A DNA stretch of 35,700 nt from contig VFZY01000043.1 in the NCBI GenBank assembly GCA_016870915.1, positions 1 through 35,700 of the forward strand, given 5' to 3'. This document shows, piece by piece, positions 9,772 through 19,097 of this stretch. The notes below the pieces were generated by a model, which had not been told where the DNA came from, did no database searches, and saw only the letters and a program-made list of their open reading frames with translations. A program made the translations under genes and the position numbers. Source of the stretch: Acidobacteriota bacterium (GTDB lineage Bacteria; Acidobacteriota; Terriglobia; Bryobacterales; Bryobacteraceae). Every line of letters begins with the position of its first letter. The stretch's first letter is position 1.

Positions 9772-12027
9772 ATGTTCGAGTTTCTGTTCAAGTATCCGGC
9801 GCGCGTCTTCGAGAAGGGCGAGTTCGTGCTTCTGGCCGGCCCGCCTGTCTGGATGCTGCTGGCGGCGATCGCGGCCGGCTGCGGATTCGTGGGCTGGCTG
9901 CTCTGGCGGCGGGGGCGGGAGCGGTTCAGTTGGCCGAGGCTGGCCACGCTGGGCGTGTTGGAGGCCGCGCTGATCGCGCTGCTGCTGACGATTCTGTGGC
10001 ACCCGGCGATGCAGGTGGCGGAGTTGAAACCCCAGCAGAACGTGCTGGCGGTGGTGATCGACGACTCGCGCAGCATGGGCCTGGCCGAGGGCGGATCGAC
10101 GCGGCTTGAGCAGGCGCGCAAGGTGGCCGAGGAGACCGTGGGCCGCGGCTTGGGCGAGAAGTTCCAGGTGCGCTACTACCGCCTGAACCGGGGTGTCCAG
10201 AGGGTGGAAGATCCCAAGGCGCCGGTGGCGCCGCAGGGCTCGGCGACGCGGATCGGCGAGGCGCTGAAGGGGCTGATGGCGGAGGCCTCCGGGCTGCCGG
10301 TGGGCGCGATTGTGCTGTTGAGCGACGGCGCCGACAACGGCGGCGGCATTGACCTGGAGACCATCGCCGAGGTGCGGCGCCAGCGCATTCCGGTGCACAC
10401 CATCGGGTTCGGGAGGCTGAAGTTCGACCGCGATATCGAGGTGACGAACGTCCAGGTGGCGGCGCGGACGCTGGCCGATTCCCGGATGTCGGCCCAGGTG
10501 ACGTTCCGGCAGCGGGGTTATGAGGGGAAGAAGGCGCGCCTGGTGGTTCGCGACGCCGGCAAGCCGCTGGCATCGCAGGAGGTGACGCTCAAGAGCGACG
10601 GATCGCCGCAGGTGGAAAACGTGCTGTTCAGCGCGGGGATTGCCGGGCCGCGGACGCTAGAGATTGGCGTGGAGCCGCTGGAGCGCGAGGAGAACGGGCG
10701 CAACAACTTTGTCAGCCGGCTGGTGAACGTTGAATCCTCGAAGACGCGCATCCTCTATATCGAAGGCGAGCCGAAGTGGGAATACAAGTTCATTCGCCGG
10801 GCGATTGAAGATGACCGCAGCCTTTCGGTGACCTCCATGCTGCGCACCACGCAGAACAAGATCTACCGGCAGGGCGTGGCCAACGAGAAGGAGCTGGAAG
10901 AGGGCTTTCCCACCACGGCGGAGGAGTTGTTCGAGTATCAGGGCCTGGTGATTGGCGGCGTGGAACTTGGGTACTTCACGCCGAATCAGCAGGAACTGAT
11001 CCGGCGGTTTGTCGATCAGCGCGGCGGCGGGCTGCTGTTTCTGGGCGGGCGCGCGGCGCTTGCCGAGGGGGGCTGGGCGACGTCCTCGCTGGCGGAACTG
11101 ATTCCGGTGGGGTTGAGCGACAGGAAGGGAAGCTTCAAGCGCGACCCGGCGAACGTGGAGTTGACGGTGGCCGGGCGCGACAGCCTGATCACCCGGCTTG
11201 AGGAGAACCCGGACAAGAACATGGAGCGTTGGAAGAAGCTGCCGTACCTGGCGAACTACCAGCAGACGGGAGCGCCGAAGCCGGGCGCGGTGGTTCTGGC
11301 CGAGTTCAACCCGGGCGGCACGGGCAAGCATCCGCTTCTGGTGACGCAGAACTACGGCCGCGGCCGGACGGCGCTGTTCGCCACCTCCGGCAGTTGGCGC
11401 TGGCAGATGACGCAGCCACTGGAAGACAAGACGCATGAGATGTTCTGGCAGCAGTTGCTGCGCTGGCTGATCACGGACACGTTGCCGCGCGTCACCACCA
11501 CGACGCCGCGCCAGGTGTTGTCCGATGAGACGCGGGTGACGCTGCGGGCCGAGATCCACGACCGCAAGTTCGATTCAGTGAACGATGCCACGGTGACGGC
11601 CCGCATCCTGGGGCCGGAAGGCGTGGCGGCCGAGGTGGAGATGACGCCGGAACCGCTGACGCAGGGCATCTACACGGCCACCTGGGAAGCGGAGAAGCCG
11701 GGCACCTATCTCACCGAAGTGATGGCCAAGCGCGGCGACCAGGAAGTGGGCCGGGACGTGTTCACATTCCGGCGGGAGGACGGCACGGCGGAAAACTTCG
11801 CGGTGGAGCAGAACAAGGAACTGCTGGAGAAGCTTTCGGCGCAGACGGGCGGGCAGTACTACAAGCCGGAGGACGCCGGGAAGCTCAGCCGCGAGATCGC
11901 CTATTCGGAAGCCGGCATCACGGTGAAGGAGACGAAGGATCTGTGGGATATGCCGGCGCTGTTTCTGCTGCTGGCGCTGCTGCGGACGGCCGACTGGCTG
12001 CTGCGCCGCCGCTGGGGGGCTGTATGA
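9772..12027 (+). CDS. Membrane-anchored VWA / glutamine-amidotransferase-like protein
   Basis: The 751-residue protein has two N-terminal membrane segments (about 19-46 and 58-77) and a von Willebrand A domain beginning VLAVVIDDSRSMG, where D97-x-S99-x-S101 is an intact MIDAS motif. A beta-rich region follows (about 235-330). Then comes a class-I GATase-like module (ILYIEGEPKWEYKFIRRAI, RRFVDQRGGGLLFLGGR, and YGRGRTALFATSGSWRWQM), and a C-terminal membrane helix near 725-743. No catalytic Cys-His pair of a true amidotransferase is obvious. This architecture is typical of the large VWA proteins that accompany MoxR/DUF58 genes. The next gene starts within its stop codon (ATGA), so the two are coupled. 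It probably displays its VWA and GATase-like domains in the periplasm. Confidence 0.85.
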   Translation: MFEFLFKYPARVFEKGEFVLLAGPPVWMLLAAIAAGCGFVGWLLWRRGRERFSWPRLATLGVLEAALIALLLTILWHPAMQVAELKPQQNVLAVVIDDSRSMGLAEGGSTRLEQARKVAEETVGRGLGEKFQVRYYRLNRGVQRVEDPKAPVAPQGSATRIGEALKGLMAEASGLPVGAIVLLSDGADNGGGIDLETIAEVRRQRIPVHTIGFGRLKFDRDIEVTNVQVAARTLADSRMSAQVTFRQRGYEGKKARLVVRDAGKPLASQEVTLKSDGSPQVENVLFSAGIAGPRTLEIGVEPLEREENGRNNFVSRLVNVESSKTRILYIEGEPKWEYKFIRRAIEDDRSLSVTSMLRTTQNKIYRQGVANEKELEEGFPTTAEELFEYQGLVIGGVELGYFTPNQQELIRRFVDQRGGGLLFLGGRAALAEGGWATSSLAELIPVGLSDRKGSFKRDPANVELTVAGRDSLITRLEENPDKNMERWKKLPYLANYQQTGAPKPGAVVLAEFNPGGTGKHPLLVTQNYGRGRTALFATSGSWRWQMTQPLEDKTHEMFWQQLLRWLITDTLPRVTTTTPRQVLSDETRVTLRAEIHDRKFDSVNDATVTARILGPEGVAAEVEMTPEPLTQGIYTATWEAEKPGTYLTEVMAKRGDQEVGRDVFTFRREDGTAENFAVEQNKELLEKLSAQTGGQYYKPEDAGKLSREIAYSEAGITVKETKDLWDMPALFLLLALLRTADWLLRRRWGAV

Positions 12028-12944
12028 GAGTTGCGGTGTGTGTTGCCGCTCTGGCGGCCGCGATTCCAGGATGGGCCGCGAACTATTACGTGACGCTGGG
12101 CGGGCTGGGAGGCGAGAAGGAGTTCGAGGTGCGCTTCTCGGGCTGGGTGAACGAGATGTCGAAGCTGTTGCAGGAGGGCGGCGCGAAGGTCAAGGTGCTC
12201 AATGGGGAATCGGCGACGCGGGACGCGCTGCGGGAGGCGCTGCAGACGATTGCCAGGGAGGCTTTGGCGGAGGACTCGGTGGCGCTGCTGATGGTGGGCC
12301 ACGGGACGTTTGACGGCGCCGACTACAAGATCAACCTGCCGGGGCCGGACATGGCGGCGACGGAGCTGGGCCGGCTGCTGGATGGGATCAAGGCGCGCGT
12401 GCTGGTGGTGAACATGACCAGCGCCAGCGGCGGGTCTCTGCCGATTCTTCAGAAAGAGAACCGGGCGATCATCACGGCCACCAAGAGCGGGACGGAGCGC
12501 AACGCCACGGTCTTTGCGCGGTATTGGATTGAGGCGCTGCGCGATGCCGCCGCCGATACGGACAAGAACGATGTGATCAGCGCGCTTGAGGCGTTCCGGT
12601 TCGCCGAACAGAAGACGGCCAAGTATTACGAGACGCAGAAACGGCTGGCCACCGAGCATGCGCTGCTTGAGGACACCGGCCGGGGCGAGGGCGTGAAGGA
12701 CCCTTCGGCGGCGAACGGGCAGGGGCTGCTGGCGGGCCGTTTCGCGGTGCTGCGCCTGGGCGCGGCGCAGGCGGCGGCACGGACGCCCGAAAAGCAGAAG
12801 CTGTATGAGCGCAAGGAGCAGTTGGAGCAGCAGATCGACCGGTTGAAGTATCAGAAGGCGGCGATGCCGGGCGAGGTGTACCGCAAGCAGTTGCAGGGGT
12901 TGCTGCTGGAACTGGCCAAGGTGCAGGCGGAGATCGATCAATGA
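12024..12944 (+). CDS. Caspase/C13-like protein with the catalytic Cys replaced
   Basis: The 306-residue protein has a signal peptide (MRVAVCVAALAAAIPGWAA) and a clan-CD-like domain. His93 in LLMVGHGTFDG fits the catalytic His-Gly position. At the second site, where legumain-like proteases have E-A-C-E-S-G, this protein has LVVNMTSASGG: Ser133 sits where Cys is expected. The segments ITATKSGTERN and ADTDKNDVISALEAFRFAE follow, then a charged C-terminal coiled-coil-like stretch (KQKLYERKEQLEQQIDRL). The start at 12024 is chosen over an upstream in-frame ATG at 11943 because of the signal peptide and the ATGA overlap with the previous stop. It is likely inactive as a Cys protease, or a Ser variant, or a peptide-binding module. 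It also overlaps the next gene by 4 bp. Confidence 0.7.
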   Translation: MRVAVCVAALAAAIPGWAANYYVTLGGLGGEKEFEVRFSGWVNEMSKLLQEGGAKVKVLNGESATRDALREALQTIAREALAEDSVALLMVGHGTFDGADYKINLPGPDMAATELGRLLDGIKARVLVVNMTSASGGSLPILQKENRAIITATKSGTERNATVFARYWIEALRDAAADTDKNDVISALEAFRFAEQKTAKYYETQKRLATEHALLEDTGRGEGVKDPSAANGQGLLAGRFAVLRLGAAQAAARTPEKQKLYERKEQLEQQIDRLKYQKAAMPGEVYRKQLQGLLLELAKVQAEIDQ

Positions 12945-15160
12945 GGCTTGTGCTGCTTGCGGGGATGGCCGGCGGATGGGTCTGGGGGCAGTCCCTGACG
13001 GACTGCCGCGCGTTCGATCATCGCGGAGCCACCGGGCAGGCGCAGGCGTGTTACCGGAAGCTGACGGCATCGCCGGACCCCTTCATTCAAGCCGAGGCCT
13101 TGTGGGCGCTGGGCGACTTCCAGCTTGCCAGCAAGCGCTTTGAAGAGGCGGTGAAGCGGAAGCCGAAGAGCGCGGATTACCGTGTGCGCTGGGGGCTGCT
13201 CTTCCTGGAGCGGTTCAACGCGACGGAGGCGGCGAAGCTGTTTGGCGAGGCCCTTGAGATCGACGAGAATCACGTTCCGGCGATGACCGGCATGGCGCGC
13301 GCGGCGGCGGAGCGGTTCGATCCGAAGGCCGTCGAGATGGCGGAGAAGGCCCTTGAAAAGGATCCGAAGTATGTGGCGGCACGATCGCTTCTGGCGCGGT
13401 TGACGCTGGAGGATTCCAACCCGGCGCGGGCGGTGGAGGAGGCGAACAAGGCGTTGGCCCTGGACGCGGAGAACCTGGAGGCGATGTCGGTGCTGGCGGC
13501 GGTGGATCTGCTGGCGAACAAGGGCACCTCGCCGTGGTTCGGGCGGATCCTGGCGATCAACCCGGTGTACGGTGAAGCGCACGCGATGTCGGGTGACCTG
13601 CTGGTGCTGAACCGACGGTACACCGAGGGGATCGCGGAGTATGAGAAGGCGCTGGCGTTGAAGCCCGCGCTGTGGAGCGCCCGGGCGGATCTGGGCGTGA
13701 ACCTGATGCGGCTGGGACGCGAGGCGGAGGCGAGGCGGCACCTGGAGCTGTGTTACGAGAACAGCTACCGTGACGCCAAGACGGTGAACACGTTGAAGCT
13801 GATGGACAGCTACAAGAACTTCGACCTGTTTGAGACGCCGAACACGATTCTGCGGCTGAACAAGAAAGAGTCGGCTCTGCTGCGGCCGTACATGGAGGCG
13901 GAGCTCAAGAAGGCGATCGCGGTTTTCGAGAAGAAGTACGGTGTCAAGCTCACGGTGCCGGTGCAGCTTGAGGTGTATCCGAATCATGAGGACTTCGCGG
14001 TGCGGACGATGGGCATGCCGGGGTTGGGCGCGCTGGGGGTGACGTTCGGCACGGTGGTGGCGATGGACAGCCCGTCGGGCCGGCGTCCGGGCGGGTTTCA
14101 CTGGGCGAGCACGCTGTGGCACGAGTTGAGCCATGTCTTTGTGCTGACGGCCACCAAGCATCAGGTGCCGCGCTGGTTCACCGAGGGGCTGGCGGTGTAT
14201 GAAGAGACGGCCGTGGAACCGGACTGGGGCGACAGGCTGGACCCGGAGACGATCACGGCCATCAAGGAAAAGAAGCTGCTGCCGATTGCGCAGCTTGACC
14301 GCGGGTTCATCCGGCCGAAGTACCAGGCTCAGGTGATCGTGTCGTATTTTCAAGCCGGGCGCATCTGCAGCTACATCGCGGAGAAGTGGGGTTTCCCGAA
14401 GCTGATGGAGATGATGCACGAGTTCACCAAGGCAACCCCGACGCCGGAGGTGGTGGAGAAGCTGCTGGGCATGAAGGCGGAGGAGTTCGACAAGCAGTTT
14501 CTGGCGTGGGTGGAGGCGCAGACCAAGACCACGGTGGAGGGTTTCGCGGAGTGGCAGAAGGCGGCCCGGGCGGTGACGCTGGCGGCGCGTGACAAGAAGT
14601 GGGACGAGGTGATCAAGGATGGTCCGCGAGTGCGCGACCTGTTCCCCGATTACGTGGAAGGCGGCAGCATTTACGAGTTGCTGGCCGATGCGTACATGGA
14701 ACGGAAGGACAAAGGCGCGGCGATGGCGGAACTGGAACGCTATGCCCGGGTAGGCGGGCGGAACCCGGCGACGTTGAAGCGTCTGGCCCAGTGGCAGGAA
14801 GAGGCGGGGCGTCTGGCGGAGGCGGCGCGGACGCTGGACAAGATCAACTACATTTATCCGGTGCAGGACGAGGAGTTGCACCGGCGCCTGGGCGGTGTGG
14901 CGATGAAGCTGGGGCAGCTGCCGCTGGCGATTCGCGAGTACCGGGCGGTGGTGGCATTGACCCCGATCGATCAGGCGTCGGCCCACTTCAATCTGGCCCG
15001 CGCGCTTCACGCGGCGGGACGGATGGGCGAGGCGGAAGAGGAATCGCTGCTGGCGCTTGAGGCGGCGCCGGGCTACAAACCGGCCCAAAAGCTTCTGCTA
15101 GAGTTGTCACAATCGGCAGCCGGGAAGGAAACGCTCCCGGTGAAGAACAAGGAACAATAG
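12941..15160 (+). CDS. Secreted TPR protein with an HExxH metallopeptidase domain
   Basis: The 739-residue product has a signal peptide (MRLVLLAGMAGGWVWGQ). TPR-like helical repeats cover about 30-275. A peptidase-MA-like zinc domain follows, with LWHELSHVFVL (His394, Glu395, His398) and the third ligand Glu415 in WFTEGLAVYEE, which is the gluzincin spacing. A second run of TPR-like repeats covers about 540-725. The zinc site appears complete, so an active periplasmic endopeptidase is plausible, with TPRs recruiting partners of the MoxR-VWA complex. ATG 12941 overlaps the previous stop (ATGA), and the moxR-like gene begins directly after its stop. The substrate is unknown. Confidence 0.82.
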   Translation: MRLVLLAGMAGGWVWGQSLTDCRAFDHRGATGQAQACYRKLTASPDPFIQAEALWALGDFQLASKRFEEAVKRKPKSADYRVRWGLLFLERFNATEAAKLFGEALEIDENHVPAMTGMARAAAERFDPKAVEMAEKALEKDPKYVAARSLLARLTLEDSNPARAVEEANKALALDAENLEAMSVLAAVDLLANKGTSPWFGRILAINPVYGEAHAMSGDLLVLNRRYTEGIAEYEKALALKPALWSARADLGVNLMRLGREAEARRHLELCYENSYRDAKTVNTLKLMDSYKNFDLFETPNTILRLNKKESALLRPYMEAELKKAIAVFEKKYGVKLTVPVQLEVYPNHEDFAVRTMGMPGLGALGVTFGTVVAMDSPSGRRPGGFHWASTLWHELSHVFVLTATKHQVPRWFTEGLAVYEETAVEPDWGDRLDPETITAIKEKKLLPIAQLDRGFIRPKYQAQVIVSYFQAGRICSYIAEKWGFPKLMEMMHEFTKATPTPEVVEKLLGMKAEEFDKQFLAWVEAQTKTTVEGFAEWQKAARAVTLAARDKKWDEVIKDGPRVRDLFPDYVEGGSIYELLADAYMERKDKGAAMAELERYARVGGRNPATLKRLAQWQEEAGRLAEAARTLDKINYIYPVQDEELHRRLGGVAMKLGQLPLAIREYRAVVALTPIDQASAHFNLARALHAAGRMGEAEEESLLALEAAPGYKPAQKLLLELSQSAAGKETLPVKNKEQ

Positions 15161-16189
15161 ATGTCGTCATTATCGGCGCCACCGGCGGATTCGGTGGACT
15201 TGAGAGCGCGGACCGAACGGTTTCAGAATTCGGCGGAGCGCATCGTCACGCAGGTGCGGCGTGTCATCGTCGGCCAGGACGAGGTGATTGAGCAGGTGCT
15301 GATCGGGCTGTTTGCCGGCGGCAACTGCCTGATTACGGGGCTGCCGGGCACGGCGAAGACACTGCTTGTCCGGACGCTGGCGCAGACGCTGGGGCTGATC
15401 TTCAAGCGCATCCAGTTCACGCCGGACCTGATGCCTTCCGACATCACGGGCACGGACATCATTGAGGAAGATCCCACCACCGGGCGCCGCACGTGGACGT
15501 TCGTTCCGGGCCCGGTGTTCGGGAACGTGCTGCTGGCCGATGAGATCAACCGCACGCCGCCCAAGACGCAATCGGCGCTGCTTGAGGCGATGCAGGAGAA
15601 GTCCTGCACGGTGCGCGGGAACATGTATAAGCTGCCGTCGCCGTTCTTTGTTCTGGCCACCCAGAACCCCATTGAACTGGAGGGCACTTACCCGCTGCCG
15701 GAAGCGCAGTTGGACCGTTTTCTGTTCAACATCACGCTGGACTATCTGTCGGCGGACGAAGAAGTGAAGGTGGTGGAGCGCACGACGGTGACCACCATCG
15801 CCGAGCCGGACACGGTGACCAATGCCGAAGAGATTCTGGATTTCCAGGAACTGGTGCGGATGGTGCCGATCGCCGAATCGGTGGCGCGGCACGCGGTGGA
15901 CATTGTGCGGGCCACGCGGTCGAGCGACCCGACGGCGCCTGAGGTGGTGAGGAAGTACGTGAACTATGGCTGCTCCGTTCGCGCGGCGCAGTTTCTGGTG
16001 CTGGCGGCGAAGGCCCGGGCGCTGATGCGCCGCCGCTATCACGTGACGTTCGAGGATATCCGGGCGCTGGCGATTCCGGTGCTGCGCCATCGCGTGCTGT
16101 TGAACTTCCAGGCCGAATCGGAGAGGCTGTCGACGGACCACGTGCTGAAGACGCTGCTGGAACATCTGCCGGTGCCCAAGGGCGAGTAG
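15161..16189 (+). CDS. MoxR-family AAA+ ATPase
   Basis: This 342-residue cytoplasmic ATPase has Walker A GLPGTAKT at 60-67, Walker B VLLADE at 123-128, a sensor-1-type LATQNP at 165-170, and the MoxR signatures DLMPSDITGT and EGTYPLPEAQLDRF. The C-terminal lid domain ends in LRHRVLLNFQAE. MoxR proteins act as chaperones that assemble or activate VWA-domain proteins, and here two VWA genes and a DUF58 gene flank it. ATG 15161 follows the previous stop directly, with AAGGA 7 nt upstream as ribosome-binding site. The Bat-operon context (MoxR then DUF58 then BatA) is retained in order. Confidence 0.95.
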   Translation: MSSLSAPPADSVDLRARTERFQNSAERIVTQVRRVIVGQDEVIEQVLIGLFAGGNCLITGLPGTAKTLLVRTLAQTLGLIFKRIQFTPDLMPSDITGTDIIEEDPTTGRRTWTFVPGPVFGNVLLADEINRTPPKTQSALLEAMQEKSCTVRGNMYKLPSPFFVLATQNPIELEGTYPLPEAQLDRFLFNITLDYLSADEEVKVVERTTVTTIAEPDTVTNAEEILDFQELVRMVPIAESVARHAVDIVRATRSSDPTAPEVVRKYVNYGCSVRAAQFLVLAAKARALMRRRYHVTFEDIRALAIPVLRHRVLLNFQAESERLSTDHVLKTLLEHLPVPKGE

Positions 16190-16201
16190 CGGCCGGCGGA
16201 C

Positions 16202-17089
16202 ATGCTGCAGCGATTTCTCAATCCGTCGGTTCTGGCGGGAATCTCGGGCCTGGAACTGGTGGCGAAGACCGTGGTGAAGGGCTTCGTGGCCGGGTTGCAC
16301 CGGTCGCCCGATTTCGGCTTCAGCCAGGAGTTCGCCGAATACCGGATGTATTCGCCGGGCGACGATCTGCGGCATGTGGACTGGAACGTTTTCGCGCGCA
16401 CGGAGCGTGCGTACCTGAAGCGTTATCGCGGCGAGACGAACACGCAGCTGACGCTGCTCATTGATGCGAGCGCGTCGATGGGGTACACCTCGCACGGGGT
16501 GACCAAGATGGACTACACGCGGTTCCTGACGGCCTCGCTGGCGTATCTTTCCATGGGCCAGCGGGACGCGGTGGGGCTGATTGTGTTCGATGACGAGGTG
16601 CGCCACTTCGTGCCGCCGTCCACCCGGCAGGGCCAGTTGATGCGGCTGCTGCACGGGATCGACAAGGCGGAGCCCCGCCAGAGAACCGATTACGGCAAGC
16701 CGTTCGACCACTTCCAGGAGTTCATCAAGCGGCGGGGCATGGCGATTGTGGTTTCCGACTTCTACGCGCCACCGGCGGAGGTGGTGAAGACGATTGCGCC
16801 GCTGACGTTCCGGGGCAATGAGGTGGTGTTGTTCCACGTGCTGGACCCGCAGGAGATTGAACCGCGCATCAAGGATCCGGCGCTCCTGATCGACCTGGAA
16901 ACAGACGATGCCCTGGAAGTGACGCCGGAGTACGCGCGGCATGAGTACCGGGCGAAGATCGACGCGCACATTGAGAACCTGAAGGAGGAGGCCCGGAAGG
17001 CGGGCATGGACTATCACCTTCATGTGACCGACCGTCCGCTGGACGAGGCGCTGCGCGAGTATCTCTTCCTGCGGCAGAGGAGGCGGTAG
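16202..17089 (+). CDS. DUF58 domain-containing protein
   Basis: The 295-residue protein carries the DUF58 signature EYRMYSPGDDLRHVDWNVFART at about 46-67, followed by a VWA-like fold with TLLIDASASM (D88-x-S90-x-S92, intact MIDAS). No membrane helix is apparent, so it is probably cytoplasmic at the membrane face. DUF58 proteins occur with MoxR ATPases in Bat and similar operons and are presumed clients or partners. It lies 12 nt after moxR, and its stop abuts the start of the BatA-like gene. The ribosome-binding site is weak. Confidence 0.92.
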   Translation: MLQRFLNPSVLAGISGLELVAKTVVKGFVAGLHRSPDFGFSQEFAEYRMYSPGDDLRHVDWNVFARTERAYLKRYRGETNTQLTLLIDASASMGYTSHGVTKMDYTRFLTASLAYLSMGQRDAVGLIVFDDEVRHFVPPSTRQGQLMRLLHGIDKAEPRQRTDYGKPFDHFQEFIKRRGMAIVVSDFYAPPAEVVKTIAPLTFRGNEVVLFHVLDPQEIEPRIKDPALLIDLETDDALEVTPEYARHEYRAKIDAHIENLKEEARKAGMDYHLHVTDRPLDEALREYLFLRQRRR

Positions 17090-19084
17090 ATGTTCACGTG
17101 GCCGTGGTTCCTGGCCGGCCTGGTGGGGCTTGGGCTGCCGGTTTGGCTGCACCTTCTTCAGCAGCACCGCATGGACCCGCTGAAGTTCGCCTCACTGATG
17201 TTCTTTGAGCGGCGGACGGAGACGTCGGTGAAGCAGCGGAAGTTGAAGTACAAGGTGCTGCTGGCGCTGCGGCTGCTCCTGATTCTGCTGATGGTGCTGT
17301 TGTTCGCGCGGCCGTTCTGGGAGCGCGACGCGGCTTCGGCGGCGGGCGAATCGAAGCTGGTGATTTATGCGGTGGACCGGTCCTATTCGATGCGGGCGGC
17401 GGGCCGTTTTGAGCGGGCGCGGCAGGAAGCGGCGTCGCTTGCGGGCGGCCAGCGGCCGAACGACCTGGGGCAGGCGATCGCGGTGTCATCGAATGTGGAG
17501 CTGTTGACGCAGGCGGTGGGAGACAAGCAGCAGATTCTGGCGGCGATTCAAGCGCTGCAGCCGGGCGACGGGCGGGGCCTGTACGGCGAGATTGCGCGTT
17601 CGGTGCGGACGATGGCGCAGGCGGCGGGGCGGCCGGTGGAGGTGCATCTGTTTACCGATGCCCAGAAATCGGGACTGCCGGCCGCGTTTTCGGAACTGGG
17701 CCTGCCGGTGGGCGTGACGCTGAAGGTGCATGCGGTGGCATCGGATTCGCCGAGGAACTGGACGGTGGAATCAGTGAACGCCCCGCGGACGATCGCCGAT
17801 CCGAAGAAGGGCCGTATTCAGGCGACGATCGCGGGGTTCAACACGGATGCCGCGCAGCGGCAGGTATCGCTGGTGGTGAACGGGAAGGCGGTGGGTTCAA
17901 AGACCGCATCCGTGCCGGCCAACGGGCGCGCCTCGGTGGAGTTCATCGGCTTTGACGCCAACTATGGATGGAACCGGGCGGAGGTGCGGGTGGATTCGGC
18001 CGACGGGTTCAAGGATGACGACGCCTTTGTGTTTTCGATGGAGCGGGCGGACCCGCGGCCGGTGCTGTTTGTGCGGGATCCGCGGCAGGCGCGGAGCGGT
18101 CTGTACTTCCGGGCGGCGCTCGAGTCGGCGGCCAATGCGTTGTACACGCTGGAGGAGATGACTCCGGACCAGGTGAGCGGCGTGCAGCCTTCGAAGTATG
18201 CCTTTGTGGTGCTTTCGGACGTGGGATCCGTGCCGGGCCCGTTCGAGGAGGCGCTGCGGAGCTATGTGCGGGGCGGCGGCGGCGCGCTGGTGGCGGCCGG
18301 ACCGGCGGCGGCGGCGCGGCAGAGGGTGCCGTTGACGGACCTTCGGGTGCTGGAATCGCGTTATGCCTCGCGGGGCGCGGAGCGGTTTCTGGCGGCGTCG
18401 TGGTTTGACCCGGCGCACCCTTCGGTGCGAAAGGCGAACCGCTGGGAGGGTGTGAAGTTTTATCAGGCCGTGCGGGTGGAACCGGGCGATTCCCGGGTGG
18501 TGGCCCGGTTGAACGACGAATCGCCGCTGTTGATTGAGCGGACGGTGGGTGAGGGGCGGGTGCTGGTGTTTACATCGGCGCTCGACAACCTGTCTAACGA
18601 TTTTCCGATTCGCGCGTCTTTTGTTCCATTCGTGGAGCAGACGGCACACCACTTGAGCCGGACGGAGGAGCGGGGCGCGGCGGCGCCGGTGGACTCCTAT
18701 CTTGAGTTGCGCAAGGACAAGGGCCGCGCCTCGGCTCTGGAAGTGCTGGATCCGGATGGCAAGCGGGCGTTATCGCTGGAAGAGGCGACGAAGGCGGAGA
18801 ACGTGAAGCTGGCGCGGGCCGGGTTCTACGACGTGCGGCGCGAGAACGGGCGGCGCGAACTGGTGGCGGTGAACGCGGACCGGCGCGAGAGCGACCTGAC
18901 GCAGATGGGTAAGGACACTTTGGCGCTGTGGCAGAACTCGGGTGGCGAGACGCGGGCGGCGGCCGGAGGTAAGCTGGAGAAGCGGGTCTATAGTCCCTGG
19001 TGGTGGCTGGCCTTGGGGTTGTTTCTGACGATGATGGCGGAGACGCTTCTGGCAAGCCGGCATTTGGGACGGCAGGAATCCTGA
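17090..19084 (+). CDS. BatA-type VWA membrane protein
   Basis: The 664-residue product begins with the aerotolerance-regulator N-terminal (BatA) domain: a first membrane segment at 3-20, the conserved LHLLQQHRMDPLKFASLMFFE region, and a second segment at 57-75. A VWA domain follows with YAVDRSYSMR (D96-x-S98-x-S100, MIDAS intact). Then come beta-rich regions, a GATase-like segment (FVVLSDVGSVPGPFEEALRSYVRGGGGALVAAGP), and a C-terminal helix at about 638-657. AGGAGG is placed 6 nt before ATG 17090, which abuts the DUF58 stop. Bat proteins are linked to oxidative-stress tolerance in Bacteroides; the role here is inferred only from the family and gene order. Confidence 0.9.
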   Translation: MFTWPWFLAGLVGLGLPVWLHLLQQHRMDPLKFASLMFFERRTETSVKQRKLKYKVLLALRLLLILLMVLLFARPFWERDAASAAGESKLVIYAVDRSYSMRAAGRFERARQEAASLAGGQRPNDLGQAIAVSSNVELLTQAVGDKQQILAAIQALQPGDGRGLYGEIARSVRTMAQAAGRPVEVHLFTDAQKSGLPAAFSELGLPVGVTLKVHAVASDSPRNWTVESVNAPRTIADPKKGRIQATIAGFNTDAAQRQVSLVVNGKAVGSKTASVPANGRASVEFIGFDANYGWNRAEVRVDSADGFKDDDAFVFSMERADPRPVLFVRDPRQARSGLYFRAALESAANALYTLEEMTPDQVSGVQPSKYAFVVLSDVGSVPGPFEEALRSYVRGGGGALVAAGPAAAARQRVPLTDLRVLESRYASRGAERFLAASWFDPAHPSVRKANRWEGVKFYQAVRVEPGDSRVVARLNDESPLLIERTVGEGRVLVFTSALDNLSNDFPIRASFVPFVEQTAHHLSRTEERGAAAPVDSYLELRKDKGRASALEVLDPDGKRALSLEEATKAENVKLARAGFYDVRRENGRRELVAVNADRRESDLTQMGKDTLALWQNSGGETRAAAGGKLEKRVYSPWWWLALGLFLTMMAETLLASRHLGRQES

Positions 19085-19097
19085 AGGTGAGGCTCCC

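Noticed and set aside
12938-15088. Long minus-strand ORF opposite the TPR-metallopeptidase
   Set aside because: Arg/Leu/Gln-rich antisense translation without motifs; the plus strand has a signal peptide, TPRs and HExxH.
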